38,931 nt of DNA from Thalassolituus alkanivorans (GTDB taxonomy: Bacteria > Pseudomonadota > Gammaproteobacteria > Pseudomonadales > Oceanobacteraceae), in assembly GCF_020447205.1 (NCBI RefSeq), contig NZ_JAJAEL010000039.1, positions 144,176 to 183,106 on the forward strand, given 5' to 3'. The position numbers and the translations under genes were made by a program. A model generated the notes under the pieces. It saw nothing but the letters and a program-made list of their open reading frames with translations. It was not told the DNA's origin and ran no database searches. Below are positions 1 through 13,617 of this stretch, piece after piece (position 1 is the stretch's first letter; each line of letters opens with the position of its first letter).

Positions 1-1884
1 ATGCAGAGCATGGCAGAACCAGTTGCAGTAGTACCAGTGCATACCCACTTTGTCGGCCACAAAGGTAACTGACGCAGTTTGCTGTGGGCTGATTTCCATG
101 GAGACACCATGGTTCACCATACAGAAACCGTGGGTAACGTCTTCGATCTGGTCCAGGTTGGTGATGATTACGGTAACCTCATCGCCCTGTTTTACCTTGA
201 ACTCGTTAATGCCATAGGCTGGCGCTACCGAGGTCATGTAAACCCGGACTTTATTACCATCACGGATAACCTTGTTGTCGGTTTCCAGATTGATTCCATC
301 CTTTTTCGCCATGGCGGTGGTGCCGGCAAAGAAAGGATCATCCCGTTTCCAGATTTTCCGGGTACGGATCTGATCACGGCGTGCCATGGTGCAGTCATGC
401 GGTTCTGCGAAGGTTGGGCCATCGTGCACCAGTTTCATTTCTTCACCGGAAATATCGATCAGCTGATCGTTTTCCGGGTGCAGTGGGCCAACCTGCAGGA
501 AACGGTCTTTGGAGAACTTGCACAAAGCAACCAGCCACTGGCCATCAGCTTCACTGGTTTCGCACAGCGAGGCATGAATGTGACCAGGCTGATACTGCAC
601 ATCCAGTTTCTGCTTGATGTAGTTAACCTTTTCACCTTTATAGGCACGTACCGCATCGGCCATATTCCACTTCACGACCTGACTGTCGATAAACAGTGTG
701 GTGTAGGCATTGCCACGACCATCGAAGGTAGTGTGCAGCGGTCCAAGGCCCAGTTCCGGTTCTGCAGCAATGGTGTCACGCGGATCTTTGATTTTGCCGT
801 TAAACAGGTCTGGCAGTCTGGCAATTTCGATCATGGATACGGTTGGTGACAGCTTGCCGTTGGCAATAAAGTACTTGCCATCGGATGAGGTGTTACAGCC
901 ATGCGGGTTTTTCGGCACAGGAATATAACGGGTAAACTGGCTGTCTTTGTCGCCTTTTTTACGGCCATCCAGCACCGGCACTTTAGAGTCGCCAACTGTG
1001 GTGAATTTACCGGCTTTAACCGCTTTTTCTGCAGCCTGGATATCAAATACCACAACCCAGTCACGCTCATTACGCATCATGCCGCCCAGATCATAGGCTT
1101 TTTCTGAGTTGTAACAGGTGGAAGCAGCAAAGCGACCTGTGTAGTCGGCATCACAGTTGTCCAGGTTACCATCAACCATAATCTGAAATGCCATTTCCAT
1201 GCTTTCTGCGTCAATGACGTTAAACATGGTGTAGCTGTAATCGGCCTGCAAATCGAAATGTTTGCCATCGTTCGGATGTGGCATAACAAATTCAGCATTA
1301 GCAAATACATACTTGGTGTACGGTGCTTTCTGCAGACGCAGTCCGTGGATCGCCTGAACATTAGGCACGGTCAGCATTTTGTCACACTTCATAATGTCCA
1401 GGCGGATACGGGCTACACGGCTGTTGGCTTTATCGTTGATAAAAACGTATTTGCCATCGTATTTGCCATCTTTCATGGAGATGTGCGGATGGTGACAGTC
1501 ACCATTCAGGAACTTCGCACTATCGCCCATTATCGCCTTACTTTCGTTGGTGATGCCCCAGCCGGTAGCCGAGTCGATATTAAATACCGGAATCCGCATC
1601 AGTTCGCGCATGGATGGAATACCCAGTACGCGCACTTCGCCCTGATGACCACCACTCCAGAAGCCGATGTAATCGTCCAGTTCACCTGGCTCTACATGGT
1701 ATTTCTTCTTGGCGTCCTGAGCGGCTGCGGCAAAGGCCTCACGGCTCATTACTGCAGAACCCAGGCCGGCTGCGCCGACCAGTGCCGCACCGGCACCCGT
1801 CAGAGCACTGGCACCGAGAAATCCGCGGCGGCTTAGTCCGGTTTTTTCTTTTCCGGGTACATTTTTATTGCTGTCATCTGTCAT
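1..1884 (-). CDS. nosZ: Nitrous-oxide reductase NosZ (3' end outside window)
   Basis: Periplasmic copper enzyme that reduces N2O to N2, the last step of denitrification. The 628 codons present start with a Tat signal (SRRGFLG near residue 20), so this is the clade I, Tat-exported type. The seven-bladed propeller that carries the CuZ centre shows the expected His motifs (DCHHPH, NPHGC, GHIHA, AEPHDC). The C-terminal cupredoxin domain is cut inside its CuA loop (CNWFCHALH), so only the last few residues are missing. The start ATG follows a clear AAGGAGA ribosome site. It lies 30 bp downstream of nosR on the same strand, so the two are probably co-transcribed. The usual nosDFYL maturation genes would lie off the left edge; that is inference. 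Confidence 0.98.
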   Translation of the reverse strand, partial: MTDDSNKNVPGKEKTGLSRRGFLGASALTGAGAALVGAAGLGSAVMSREAFAAAAQDAKKKYHVEPGELDDYIGFWSGGHQGEVRVLGIPSMRELMRIPVFNIDSATGWGITNESKAIMGDSAKFLNGDCHHPHISMKDGKYDGKYVFINDKANSRVARIRLDIMKCDKMLTVPNVQAIHGLRLQKAPYTKYVFANAEFVMPHPNDGKHFDLQADYSYTMFNVIDAESMEMAFQIMVDGNLDNCDADYTGRFAASTCYNSEKAYDLGGMMRNERDWVVVFDIQAAEKAVKAGKFTTVGDSKVPVLDGRKKGDKDSQFTRYIPVPKNPHGCNTSSDGKYFIANGKLSPTVSMIEIARLPDLFNGKIKDPRDTIAAEPELGLGPLHTTFDGRGNAYTTLFIDSQVVKWNMADAVRAYKGEKVNYIKQKLDVQYQPGHIHASLCETSEADGQWLVALCKFSKDRFLQVGPLHPENDQLIDISGEEMKLVHDGPTFAEPHDCTMARRDQIRTRKIWKRDDPFFAGTTAMAKKDGINLETDNKVIRDGNKVRVYMTSVAPAYGINEFKVKQGDEVTVIITNLDQIEDVTHGFCMVNHGVSMEISPQQTASVTFVADKVGMHWYYCNWFCHALH

Positions 1885-1914
1885 GGTCTATCTCCTTGAA
1901 CAAGATTGGCTTCT

Positions 1915-4161
1915 TCAGTTTTGCGGATCCATCTGTACCACCGGGATACGCTGTGGAACGGGTTTATTTCTTTGCTGTTTTTTACGTTTAGCAACCAGTG
2001 GCGGACATTTATGATCGTTGTGATATGTCATCTGGCAATCGAGGCAGTAGTGGCATTCGTTGTGATTAATATGACCATCGGGATGAATGGCCTGTATCTC
2101 GCATTCATTGGCGCAGAGCTGGCAGGGCTGGCCACATTCTTTGCGGCGTTTCAGCCAGTCGAACAGGCGGGCTTTACTTGGTATTGCCAGGGCAGCACCC
2201 AGAGGACAGATATAACGGCAGTAGACTTTGCGCGTAAAAATATTAATAACCAGCAACAACACAGCGTAGAAAACAAAGCCCCATTCACGGCTGAATTTGA
2301 GCATGATGGCGGTTTTAAAGGGTTCCACTTCGGCGTATCGTTCTGCGGTAGAAAGTGACTCCAGAGACAGCCCGAATAAACCCAATAAAATAATGTATTT
2401 AACGGCCCATAAGCGTTCGTGCAAAGCAAAGGGCAATTCATACTGGCGGATTTTTAATTTACGGGCGGCTTCGTTAATCAGCTCCTGCAGAGCACCGAAC
2501 GGACACAGCCAGCCGCAGAATACTCCCCGTCCCCAGAGCAGGATGGTGGCTGCTGTAAATGCCCAGAGAATAAATATAACGGGATCACTGAGAAACAGCT
2601 CCCAGCGGAAGCCCTGCATCAGTGAATGAACAAAGGTCAGTACGTTGACAACCGACAGCTGGCCGAGGCAATACCAGCCAATAAAGAACACGGTAAATAA
2701 CAGATAACCCCGGCGCAGCCAGTGCAGAAATGCAGGCTTGCTGGTGAAATAATCCTGCAGGAATAAAATCACCAGCAAAACACCCAGGGCAGTTATCAGA
2801 ACTCCGATCTGGAAACTCTTCTGATACCAGATATTCAGCCACAGAGGGCGGTTGGCTTCTTCAATGGCAGCCAGTTCTTCGGCTGTTAATGCTGGCCGTT
2901 CGAAGTAGGTTTGGGGCAGTTGATAACCCAGTTCGAAACTGGTGAATACGCCATCCACCGGGCCTGTCTGGCGGCGCACCAGTAACTCAAAGGTCCAGTC
3001 AGTGCCAGGGTCAAAATGGCTTTTGTCACGGATAATAAACAGCGATTTTTCTTTAAACTCCGGTGCGCCGTCGGCCATGACATCGTACAGACGTTGCTGG
3101 TCCAGATCGCGGAAGGAGATAACATCACCAAACTGACGCAGCTGGATGCGGTCAAAAATACCGCCGCGCACATAGCCTGATCCTTTAAATGAGAACATGC
3201 CGTTGGCCAGCACAGCAATGGCGTGCTCGCCGGGTTTCAGCTCTTCCATTAGGAAACGGTATTGACTGTCACCCAACAGGTTGCGGCCAATAGTTGGCGC
3301 GTTCAGATAGGCAACATACAGATCAATAAAGGTATCGTTAAGCTGATCCGCTGTGGCTTTTCCCACCTGCTCGGCGTCGGTGCCCCTGAATGATTCGTCC
3401 ACCTGGGAGCGTAACAGGTGCATACGACGGATGGAGCCGTCTCCGGTCAGCTGCTGCCAGCCGGCGTTACTGTAAACCTCCGGCAGAATATTGGCGGGTT
3501 TCTGTTTCTGTGACAGTTGCGCTTCGACCAGTCCCAATGATGCGGCGACTGTGTGAGTGGCCTTCATGATGATTTCGTTCACAACCATCACGGTAACGGT
3601 GGCACCGGTGATGGCATCGACGGTCACGGCGTTTTCATCATTGGTGCTGCCAACCACGACGCGCTGATCAGCCCTGATGCCCTGATAGGCTACGCCAAAA
3701 TCAACCAGCTTCTGTTCCGGAATACCGACCAGCAGAATTGGCTCGTGGTGTTCCAGCAGCCAGGCATCAAGAATAACGGCCTCAGGACTGAGGATAACCT
3801 GCATATTAATCGGCTTGCCGGAGTAGGCAGGAATATTGGCTACGTTGATTGTTTCAAACATATAGCCCAGTAAACGGTCATTTCCTTTGATGGTCCGGAT
3901 ACCGAAATCACCTTCGGGAGACGATATCTCTGTCGCCTCAGGCAGAATAAGGCGGAGGCGTTGCTGTGCGGTGTCTTCTGATTTATCGGAGGGCTTATGA
4001 GCCTGCAGGCGTTTCTGCTGTCGGTTTTCTGCTTTGTGTCCACCGTTTTCTGAGGCTGCCACTTCCGGAACCGCTGCTACGGAAATACTGAGGACAAAAA
4101 ACATCAGGACAAAAAAAGGCCATAAATAATGTTTCAGGGGGCTGTCAGGTGCTGACATCAT
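1915..4161 (-). CDS. nosR: NosR, membrane flavo-iron-sulfur protein for N2O respiration
   Basis: NosR passes electrons from the quinol pool toward NosZ and is needed for nos expression in model denitrifiers. The 748-residue product has an N-terminal hydrophobic segment, then a periplasmic FMN-binding domain with the covalent-flavin motif AITGATVT. A polytopic membrane part follows with CGWLCPFGA and CRYICPLGA cysteine motifs. The C-terminal part has clustered cysteines (CGQPCQLCANEC, CHYCLDC) expected for two [4Fe-4S] clusters. An upstream in-frame ATG exists at 4203, but the ATG-ATG at 4161/4158 is preceded by TAGGAATTGT and starts just before the hydrophobic segment, so I prefer 4161. nosZ follows after 30 bp. 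Confidence 0.96.
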   Translation of the reverse strand: MMSAPDSPLKHYLWPFFVLMFFVLSISVAAVPEVAASENGGHKAENRQQKRLQAHKPSDKSEDTAQQRLRLILPEATEISSPEGDFGIRTIKGNDRLLGYMFETINVANIPAYSGKPINMQVILSPEAVILDAWLLEHHEPILLVGIPEQKLVDFGVAYQGIRADQRVVVGSTNDENAVTVDAITGATVTVMVVNEIIMKATHTVAASLGLVEAQLSQKQKPANILPEVYSNAGWQQLTGDGSIRRMHLLRSQVDESFRGTDAEQVGKATADQLNDTFIDLYVAYLNAPTIGRNLLGDSQYRFLMEELKPGEHAIAVLANGMFSFKGSGYVRGGIFDRIQLRQFGDVISFRDLDQQRLYDVMADGAPEFKEKSLFIIRDKSHFDPGTDWTFELLVRRQTGPVDGVFTSFELGYQLPQTYFERPALTAEELAAIEEANRPLWLNIWYQKSFQIGVLITALGVLLVILFLQDYFTSKPAFLHWLRRGYLLFTVFFIGWYCLGQLSVVNVLTFVHSLMQGFRWELFLSDPVIFILWAFTAATILLWGRGVFCGWLCPFGALQELINEAARKLKIRQYELPFALHERLWAVKYIILLGLFGLSLESLSTAERYAEVEPFKTAIMLKFSREWGFVFYAVLLLVINIFTRKVYCRYICPLGAALAIPSKARLFDWLKRRKECGQPCQLCANECEIQAIHPDGHINHNECHYCLDCQMTYHNDHKCPPLVAKRKKQQRNKPVPQRIPVVQMDPQN

Positions 4162-4563
4162 ACAATTCCTATTCAGCGTCAGCCTGATGTCTGGAGTGAG
4201 CATCAGTCTGGCTAATGCGTCAAATTGTCGCAGTCACCGGACACAGCCAACATACCCCATCGGAGGTAGGTTGAAGGACTCAGGTCAATTTTTTGTGTTT
4301 TTAATCAATAACCCCTGTCACCCGCCATTAAATATTTTTTGGCGCATAAAATCAGAGGTTACAGGGGAGGTATAAACCGGTTGTCTGGACAGTCTGGGCC
4401 AGCCTTTGCAAAAACAGCCTGACAGATTAAGAGATAAGGAAAATTTTCCGTGTCGATGGAATGGCATGGCGCAAAATGCCAATTAAAACTGCAGATATAT
4501 TTTCAGCAGCGAGCTGGACTTTTTCAGTAAGCCGAAGCGGGCACTGAACTATTCAGAGGTGCC
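4162..4563. other. Intergenic region upstream of nosR (402 bp)
   Basis: No convincing gene is seen. The region must hold the nosR promoter (minus strand), and perhaps the end of the transcript from the Yip1-type gene. A hairpin lies directly after that gene's stop (4540-4563, GGCA and CTGAA arms) but has no T-run. Nested inverted repeats at 4312-4367 are listed separately. A sequence at 4275-4288 reads on the minus strand as TTGAC-CTGA-GTCCT; only one half matches an FNR/DNR site, so I do not call it as a box. Confidence 0.5.
4312..4367. repeat. Nested inverted repeats in the nosR upstream region
   Basis: Outer arms CCCCTGT (4312-4318) and ACAGGGG (4361-4367) are perfectly complementary. Inside them CGCCA (4323-4327) pairs with TGGCG (4340-4344) across an AT-rich loop. 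They lie 150-205 bp upstream of the nosR start. They could be an operator, a structured leader or chance; nothing in the sequence decides. Confidence 0.3.
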
Positions 4564-5121
4564 TTAATAAGCCCAGACGATAACCATCAGCATAATCCAG
4601 GCGAGAAATGCGGCAGACATTATCGTATAGGTTGCAGACATGCTGACCACATCATCCGTATTGCGGTGACAGAGCGCGCTGGTTCCAAGGTAGAGAATGA
4701 CACAAGAAGCGACTAATCCGACACCTGCAAAAATGCTGGTAATTAAAGCGGAAGGAATAAGTAATCCCAGAGAAGACAGCCACATAGGAATGGGGGCAAT
4801 AGCCGCCAGTAAGTAGGCGTCGTGATAGTTAATGGCCAGATCGTGGCTTTCCAGTACCGAGTGAATAAGCCATCCCATTACAAAAAAGGTCAGTAATTCT
4901 GCGAGGAAAAATGTGGTGGTAATAAAATGCCAGTTTTTTTCCGGGAAGTTCTGAATGTAGCTGTTGTCGTAATGGGTTCCGGCATAATAGAGCAGAACCG
5001 GCGGCAGGAAAGACAGTGGCAGAACCAGCTTCCAGGCCAGAGCCGGTATGGAGATATTCATCGACTGCATTTTTTCCCAGCCTTTCGCTGACCAGGGCAT
5101 TATCAGTTCTGACAGGTTCAT
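4564..5121 (-). CDS. Yip1-type small polytopic membrane protein
   Basis: A 185-residue integral membrane protein with about five hydrophobic segments, resembling the bacterial Yip1/DUF1282 family. Family resemblance is from the overall pattern: a short soluble N-terminus beginning MNLSELIMPW, a YLLAAIAPIPMWLSSLG segment and a final hydrophobic helix. The family has no settled function in bacteria. An upstream ATG at 5142 is possible, but the ATG at 5121 has a strong GGAGGTAATT ribosome site, so that start is chosen. The gene lies between nosR and nirS and diverges from a MarR regulator. The shared 110-bp region carries a long palindrome that overlaps this gene's ribosome site, which suggests direct control by that regulator. 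Confidence 0.75.
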   Translation of the reverse strand: MNLSELIMPWSAKGWEKMQSMNISIPALAWKLVLPLSFLPPVLLYYAGTHYDNSYIQNFPEKNWHFITTTFFLAELLTFFVMGWLIHSVLESHDLAINYHDAYLLAAIAPIPMWLSSLGLLIPSALITSIFAGVGLVASCVILYLGTSALCHRNTDDVVSMSATYTIMSAAFLAWIMLMVIVWAY

Positions 5122-5129
5122 AATTACCT

Positions 5130-5158
5130 CCATATACATCATGCTATGATATATATGG
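5130..5158. promoter_or_regulatory. 29-bp near-palindrome, likely MarR operator
   Basis: The arms CCATATACATCAT (5130-5142) and ATGATATATATGG (5146-5158) match as inverted repeats at 12 of 13 positions, with the 3-bp spacer GCT. The element lies between the divergent Yip1-type and MarR genes and touches the Shine-Dalgarno of the former. MarR dimers typically bind such symmetric AT-rich sites near their own promoter. Its role as the operator is inferred. Confidence 0.6.
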
Positions 5159-5231
5159 TTTAGATCACCTTTAATCCGGTGGCAAGCATATCGGGCCGTA
5201 TTGCTGAAGCTGTCTGAGGATCAGATTCTTT

Positions 5232-5684
5232 ATGGATAAATTGAATAAGCAGGATTATCAGAGCCTTTCGGATTTCCGCTATCGCCTGCGTATCTTCCAG
5301 CGCCACAGTGAAAATATCTGCAAAGCCCATGGTCTGACTTCATTGCAGTATCTTTTATTGCTGCATCTGAAAGGCTTTTCCGGACGGGAGTGGGCCACGA
5401 TCAGTGAATTGTCGGAAAAACTTCAGGCAAAACATCATGGTACGGTGATGCTGGTCGACCGCTGTTGTGAGCTGGGTCTGGTAGAGCGGCGTGAATCGAT
5501 AACCGATAAGCGCTGCATAGAAATACATTTGCTGCCTGCCGGTGATGAACTGGCGGGTCGGATTGCCTGGCTGCACCGGCCTGAGCTTGAACTTCTGGAG
5601 CAGAAGTTTCCTCTGAGCTCTCATGCTGATGAGCATCATCCGGCTGAATTTTCCGCACCTGAAAAAAGAAAAAGCGGCACATAA
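5232..5684 (+). CDS. MarR-family transcriptional regulator
   Basis: A 150-residue winged-helix regulator. An N-terminal helical part (residues 1-45, with the typical LTSLQYLLLLHL helix) is followed by the DNA-binding region ATISELSEKLQAKHHGTVML and the wing VERRESITDKRCIEIHLL. The C-terminus is hydrophilic and somewhat atypical (DEHHPAEFSAPEKRKSGT) and holds no recognisable ligand site. The start follows GAGGAT at a slightly long distance. It diverges from the Yip1-type gene and converges on nirS. Its ligand is unknown; position suggests a role in the denitrification region, but MarR proteins answer many signals. The stop codon forms the loop of the terminator that follows. Confidence 0.9.
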   Translation: MDKLNKQDYQSLSDFRYRLRIFQRHSENICKAHGLTSLQYLLLLHLKGFSGREWATISELSEKLQAKHHGTVMLVDRCCELGLVERRESITDKRCIEIHLLPAGDELAGRIAWLHRPELELLEQKFPLSSHADEHHPAEFSAPEKRKSGT

Positions 5685-5692
5685 TGTGCCGC
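5674..5692 (+). terminator. Intrinsic terminator overlapping the MarR stop codon
   Basis: GCGGCACA (5674-5681) and TGTGCCGC (5685-5692) form a perfect 8-bp stem. The 3-base loop is the TAA stop codon of the MarR gene. A TTTTCT run follows, and an A-rich run precedes it, so it may also end nirS transcripts from the other strand. Confidence 0.8.
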
Positions 5693-5714
5693 TTTTCTGC
5701 TCAGCAGACGATGA

Positions 5715-9529
<3,815 letters not shown>

Positions 9530-9911
9530 TAATTCCTGAATGGAATTGCATGCTCAACCAGATGTGCGGATAAAAAACTGATTCAGGTCAAAAATATAAT
9601 AACGACTGCCTTATCCCGGCTATAAAATTGACTTGAGTTGGTATTTTTTATACTTGGGTATATTTAACCATTTAGGTTGAATAAATAACCATTTTTAGAT
9701 TTTTGGTTCTGATTTTTAAATTAAAATCCTTAATAAACAATAGCTTGCCTTCATTCGGTTTTGTTTCTGATAGTTGGTTGAAGAGGTATATTTTGCCTGT
9801 TTTAAGGAAGAGTACCTATATGTGGGTATATCGATCTCTATTGTTTGGTATTTATGACCTCTTTGCTAAAGGACAGCATTAGCACCGTAAAGTTACCCAT
9901 AGGATCGGCAT
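9530..9911. other. Divergent promoter region between the receptor and norQ (382 bp)
   Basis: AT-rich DNA without a gene. Besides the FNR/DNR-like box it holds an inverted repeat: TATTTAACC (9661-9669) against GGTTGAATA (9675-9683), 8 of 9 matching, with a further AACC at 9687-9690. No second clear FNR/DNR box and no convincing sigma54 site for a NorR-type activator was found on the norQ side. Confidence 0.5.
9578..9591 (-). promoter_or_regulatory. FNR/DNR-type box upstream of receptor-nirS
   Basis: The plus strand reads CTGAT-TCAG-GTCAA. This is one base from the TTGAT-N4-GTCAA form bound by Dnr/Anr-type regulators of the CRP-FNR family. Its centre lies about 55 bp before the receptor ATG, so an activator bound at -41.5 would put the transcript start near 9543. 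Activity is inferred. Confidence 0.55.
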
Positions 9912-10727
9912 ATGAATGCTCCTGCTGTGTCGCCAGCGGACTCACGGCTGCACTTTTATCAGCCGCAGGGAAGTGAGGTTGAACTCTTCCTGCACGCCAG
10001 CCGTAATCAGCTTCCTGTTCTGATTAAAGGCCCTACCGGCTGCGGTAAAACACGTTTTATTGAGCATATGGCGGAGCAGCTGAAGCGCCCGCTCTATACC
10101 GTTGCCTGTCATGATGATCTGACCGCTGCCGATCTGATTGGCCGCTACCTGATCGGTAACGACGGCACGTTCTGGCAGGACGGCCCGCTGACGCGCGCTG
10201 TGCGCGAAGGGGCAATCTGTTATCTGGACGAGGTTATTGAGGCCCGCAAGGATACAACGGTTGTTATTCACCCCCTCACCGATGACAGACGCATTCTGCC
10301 GCTTGATGGCACCGGAGAGCAGCTTCATGCCGCGCCGGGTTTTATGCTGGTTATGTCTTATAACCCGGGTTACCGCAACCTGATGAAAGGGCTTAAACCC
10401 AGTACCCGCCAGCGCTTTGTCAGCATCGGTTTTAACTACCCGGATGAACAGCAGGAAGCCCGGATCGTTATGCAGGAAAGTGGTATCGATCTGCAGACTG
10501 CGCAGCGTCTGTGTGCGGTTGCTGCTGCTCTGCGCAAGCTTAATGACGCCGATCTTGAGGAGTCTCCTTCTACCCGCCTTCTGATTCATTGTGCCCGTCT
10601 GATCCGCAGCGGGTTGCCGGCAGAAATCGCAACGGAAGCGGCTCTGACTGAAACCCTGAGTGACGAGCCCGCCACCCAGCAAGCTGTTCGCCAGATTATC
10701 CGCGCTCTTATGCCAGTTGGTGAATGA
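9912..10727 (+). CDS. norQ: NorQ/NirQ-type AAA+ ATPase
   Basis: MoxR-class AAA+ ATPase that works with NorD to mature cNOR (probably non-heme iron insertion into NorB); known from the NorQ/NirQ/CbbQ family. The 271 residues show Walker A GPTGCGKT at 40-47, a Walker B region ICYLDEV, and the sensor-like MSYNPGY block. The length is typical. The start ATG follows AGGATCGGCAT. It is first in the nor cluster and ends 32 bp before norC. norD, its expected partner, lies downstream in the same operon. Confidence 0.95.
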   Translation: MNAPAVSPADSRLHFYQPQGSEVELFLHASRNQLPVLIKGPTGCGKTRFIEHMAEQLKRPLYTVACHDDLTAADLIGRYLIGNDGTFWQDGPLTRAVREGAICYLDEVIEARKDTTVVIHPLTDDRRILPLDGTGEQLHAAPGFMLVMSYNPGYRNLMKGLKPSTRQRFVSIGFNYPDEQQEARIVMQESGIDLQTAQRLCAVAAALRKLNDADLEESPSTRLLIHCARLIRSGLPAEIATEAALTETLSDEPATQQAVRQIIRALMPVGE

Positions 10728-10759
10728 GCCGTCTTTTTATAACCGCGAGGAGACATTTT

Positions 10760-12654
<1,895 letters not shown>

Positions 12655-12709
12655 ATATATGCAAAGATCACAGCCGCTGCCTTCGGGCAGCGGCCAGGAA
12701 GACAGGCTG

Positions 12710-13612
12710 ATGAATTCAGGGGTGCAACGCTACCGCCTGATCAGCCGCAGCGTATTTTTTTTATTATTTCTGCTGGCGCCGGTTCTGGATATTTTTCGTC
12801 TGGATCTGACGCTCGGCCATTTTATTTTTTTGGGTTATGACTGGACGCTGGAGCTTGCACCTGCTGCTGGTCAGAGTGCTGCTTCAGTATTTTCACAATT
12901 ATTCTGGCGTCTGGCGCTGCCCGTCCTGCTGACGGTCATCGTACTTATTGTTTTTGTCTGGCGCTGGGGACGAATTTACTGCGGCTGGTTGTGCCCGCAT
13001 TTTTCTGTTCTGGAGTGGCTGGACAATAAAATGCATTACTGGCTTGGCAGGCGTTCATTGTGGGAAAAGAGCAGCAGCGGGGCGCGCCCTGGTTCCAGAA
13101 CGGTACTTTTTTTCTGGATTCTGGCCTGTTCTTTTTTATGGGCGGTTTCTCTGCTCAGTTATCTGATTCCTCCGCTGCCTTTATGGCAGGGTATTTTCCG
13201 GCTGCAGGTTGATACATATCCGCTGATTTTTCTGTGTGCGGCAACGGTATTATTTTTTATCGAATTTACGCTGGCACGTCACTGGTTCTGCCGGTATGGA
13301 TGCGCAGTCGGAATTTTTCAGAGTCTGATCTGGGCGGCCAATCCGCGTGGCCTGGTGATTGGTTACCGCAAAGAGCGGGGAAAAGACTGCCGTGACTGTC
13401 ATGCCTGTGATCAGGTCTGTCCTATGCGCCTGCCGCCAAGAGCACATAAGCAGCGGAAGATTACCTGCACTCAATGCAGGCTCTGTATTGATACCTGTGC
13501 TGAAGTGCAAAAACACAATCCTGCCGGATCACTGCTGTATTGGGCCAGTGGCGATGATGCCAGACAGTATGAGCGGCAATTACCAGTAATTATTGCCCGG
13601 GAACAGGAGTAA
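12710..13612 (+). CDS. Polyferredoxin-like membrane Fe-S protein in the nor operon
   Basis: A 300-residue membrane protein of the NapH/CcoG/NosR-like type. It has about four to five hydrophobic helices, a membrane-edge YCGWLCPH motif, a second WFCRYGCAVG motif, and a C-terminal two-cluster ferredoxin module: CRDCHACDQVC (C-x2-C-x2-C-x3-C) then CTQCRLCIDTC with the same spacing. This predicts at least two [4Fe-4S] clusters on the cytoplasmic side. It lies 55 bp after norB and 5 bp before norD, so it is in the operon. It is not one of the classical nor genes. It might pass electrons across the membrane or help maturation; that is inference. An ATG at 12659 is possible but lacks a ribosome site; 12710 has a modest AGG and is preferred. 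Confidence 0.85.
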   Translation: MNSGVQRYRLISRSVFFLLFLLAPVLDIFRLDLTLGHFIFLGYDWTLELAPAAGQSAASVFSQLFWRLALPVLLTVIVLIVFVWRWGRIYCGWLCPHFSVLEWLDNKMHYWLGRRSLWEKSSSGARPGSRTVLFFWILACSFLWAVSLLSYLIPPLPLWQGIFRLQVDTYPLIFLCAATVLFFIEFTLARHWFCRYGCAVGIFQSLIWAANPRGLVIGYRKERGKDCRDCHACDQVCPMRLPPRAHKQRKITCTQCRLCIDTCAEVQKHNPAGSLLYWASGDDARQYERQLPVIIAREQE

Positions 13613-13617
13613 CTGCG

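Noticed and set aside
79..849. Plus-strand open frame opposite nosZ
   Set aside because: nosZ on the minus strand is unmistakable; this frame shows no known domain.
4275..4288. FNR/DNR-like box before nosR
   Set aside because: One half (GTCAA) matches but the other (AGGAC) does not; too weak to call.
9840..9870. Possible sigma54 promoter before norQ
   Set aside because: TGG and TTGC elements are present but six bases too far apart for a -24/-12 pair.
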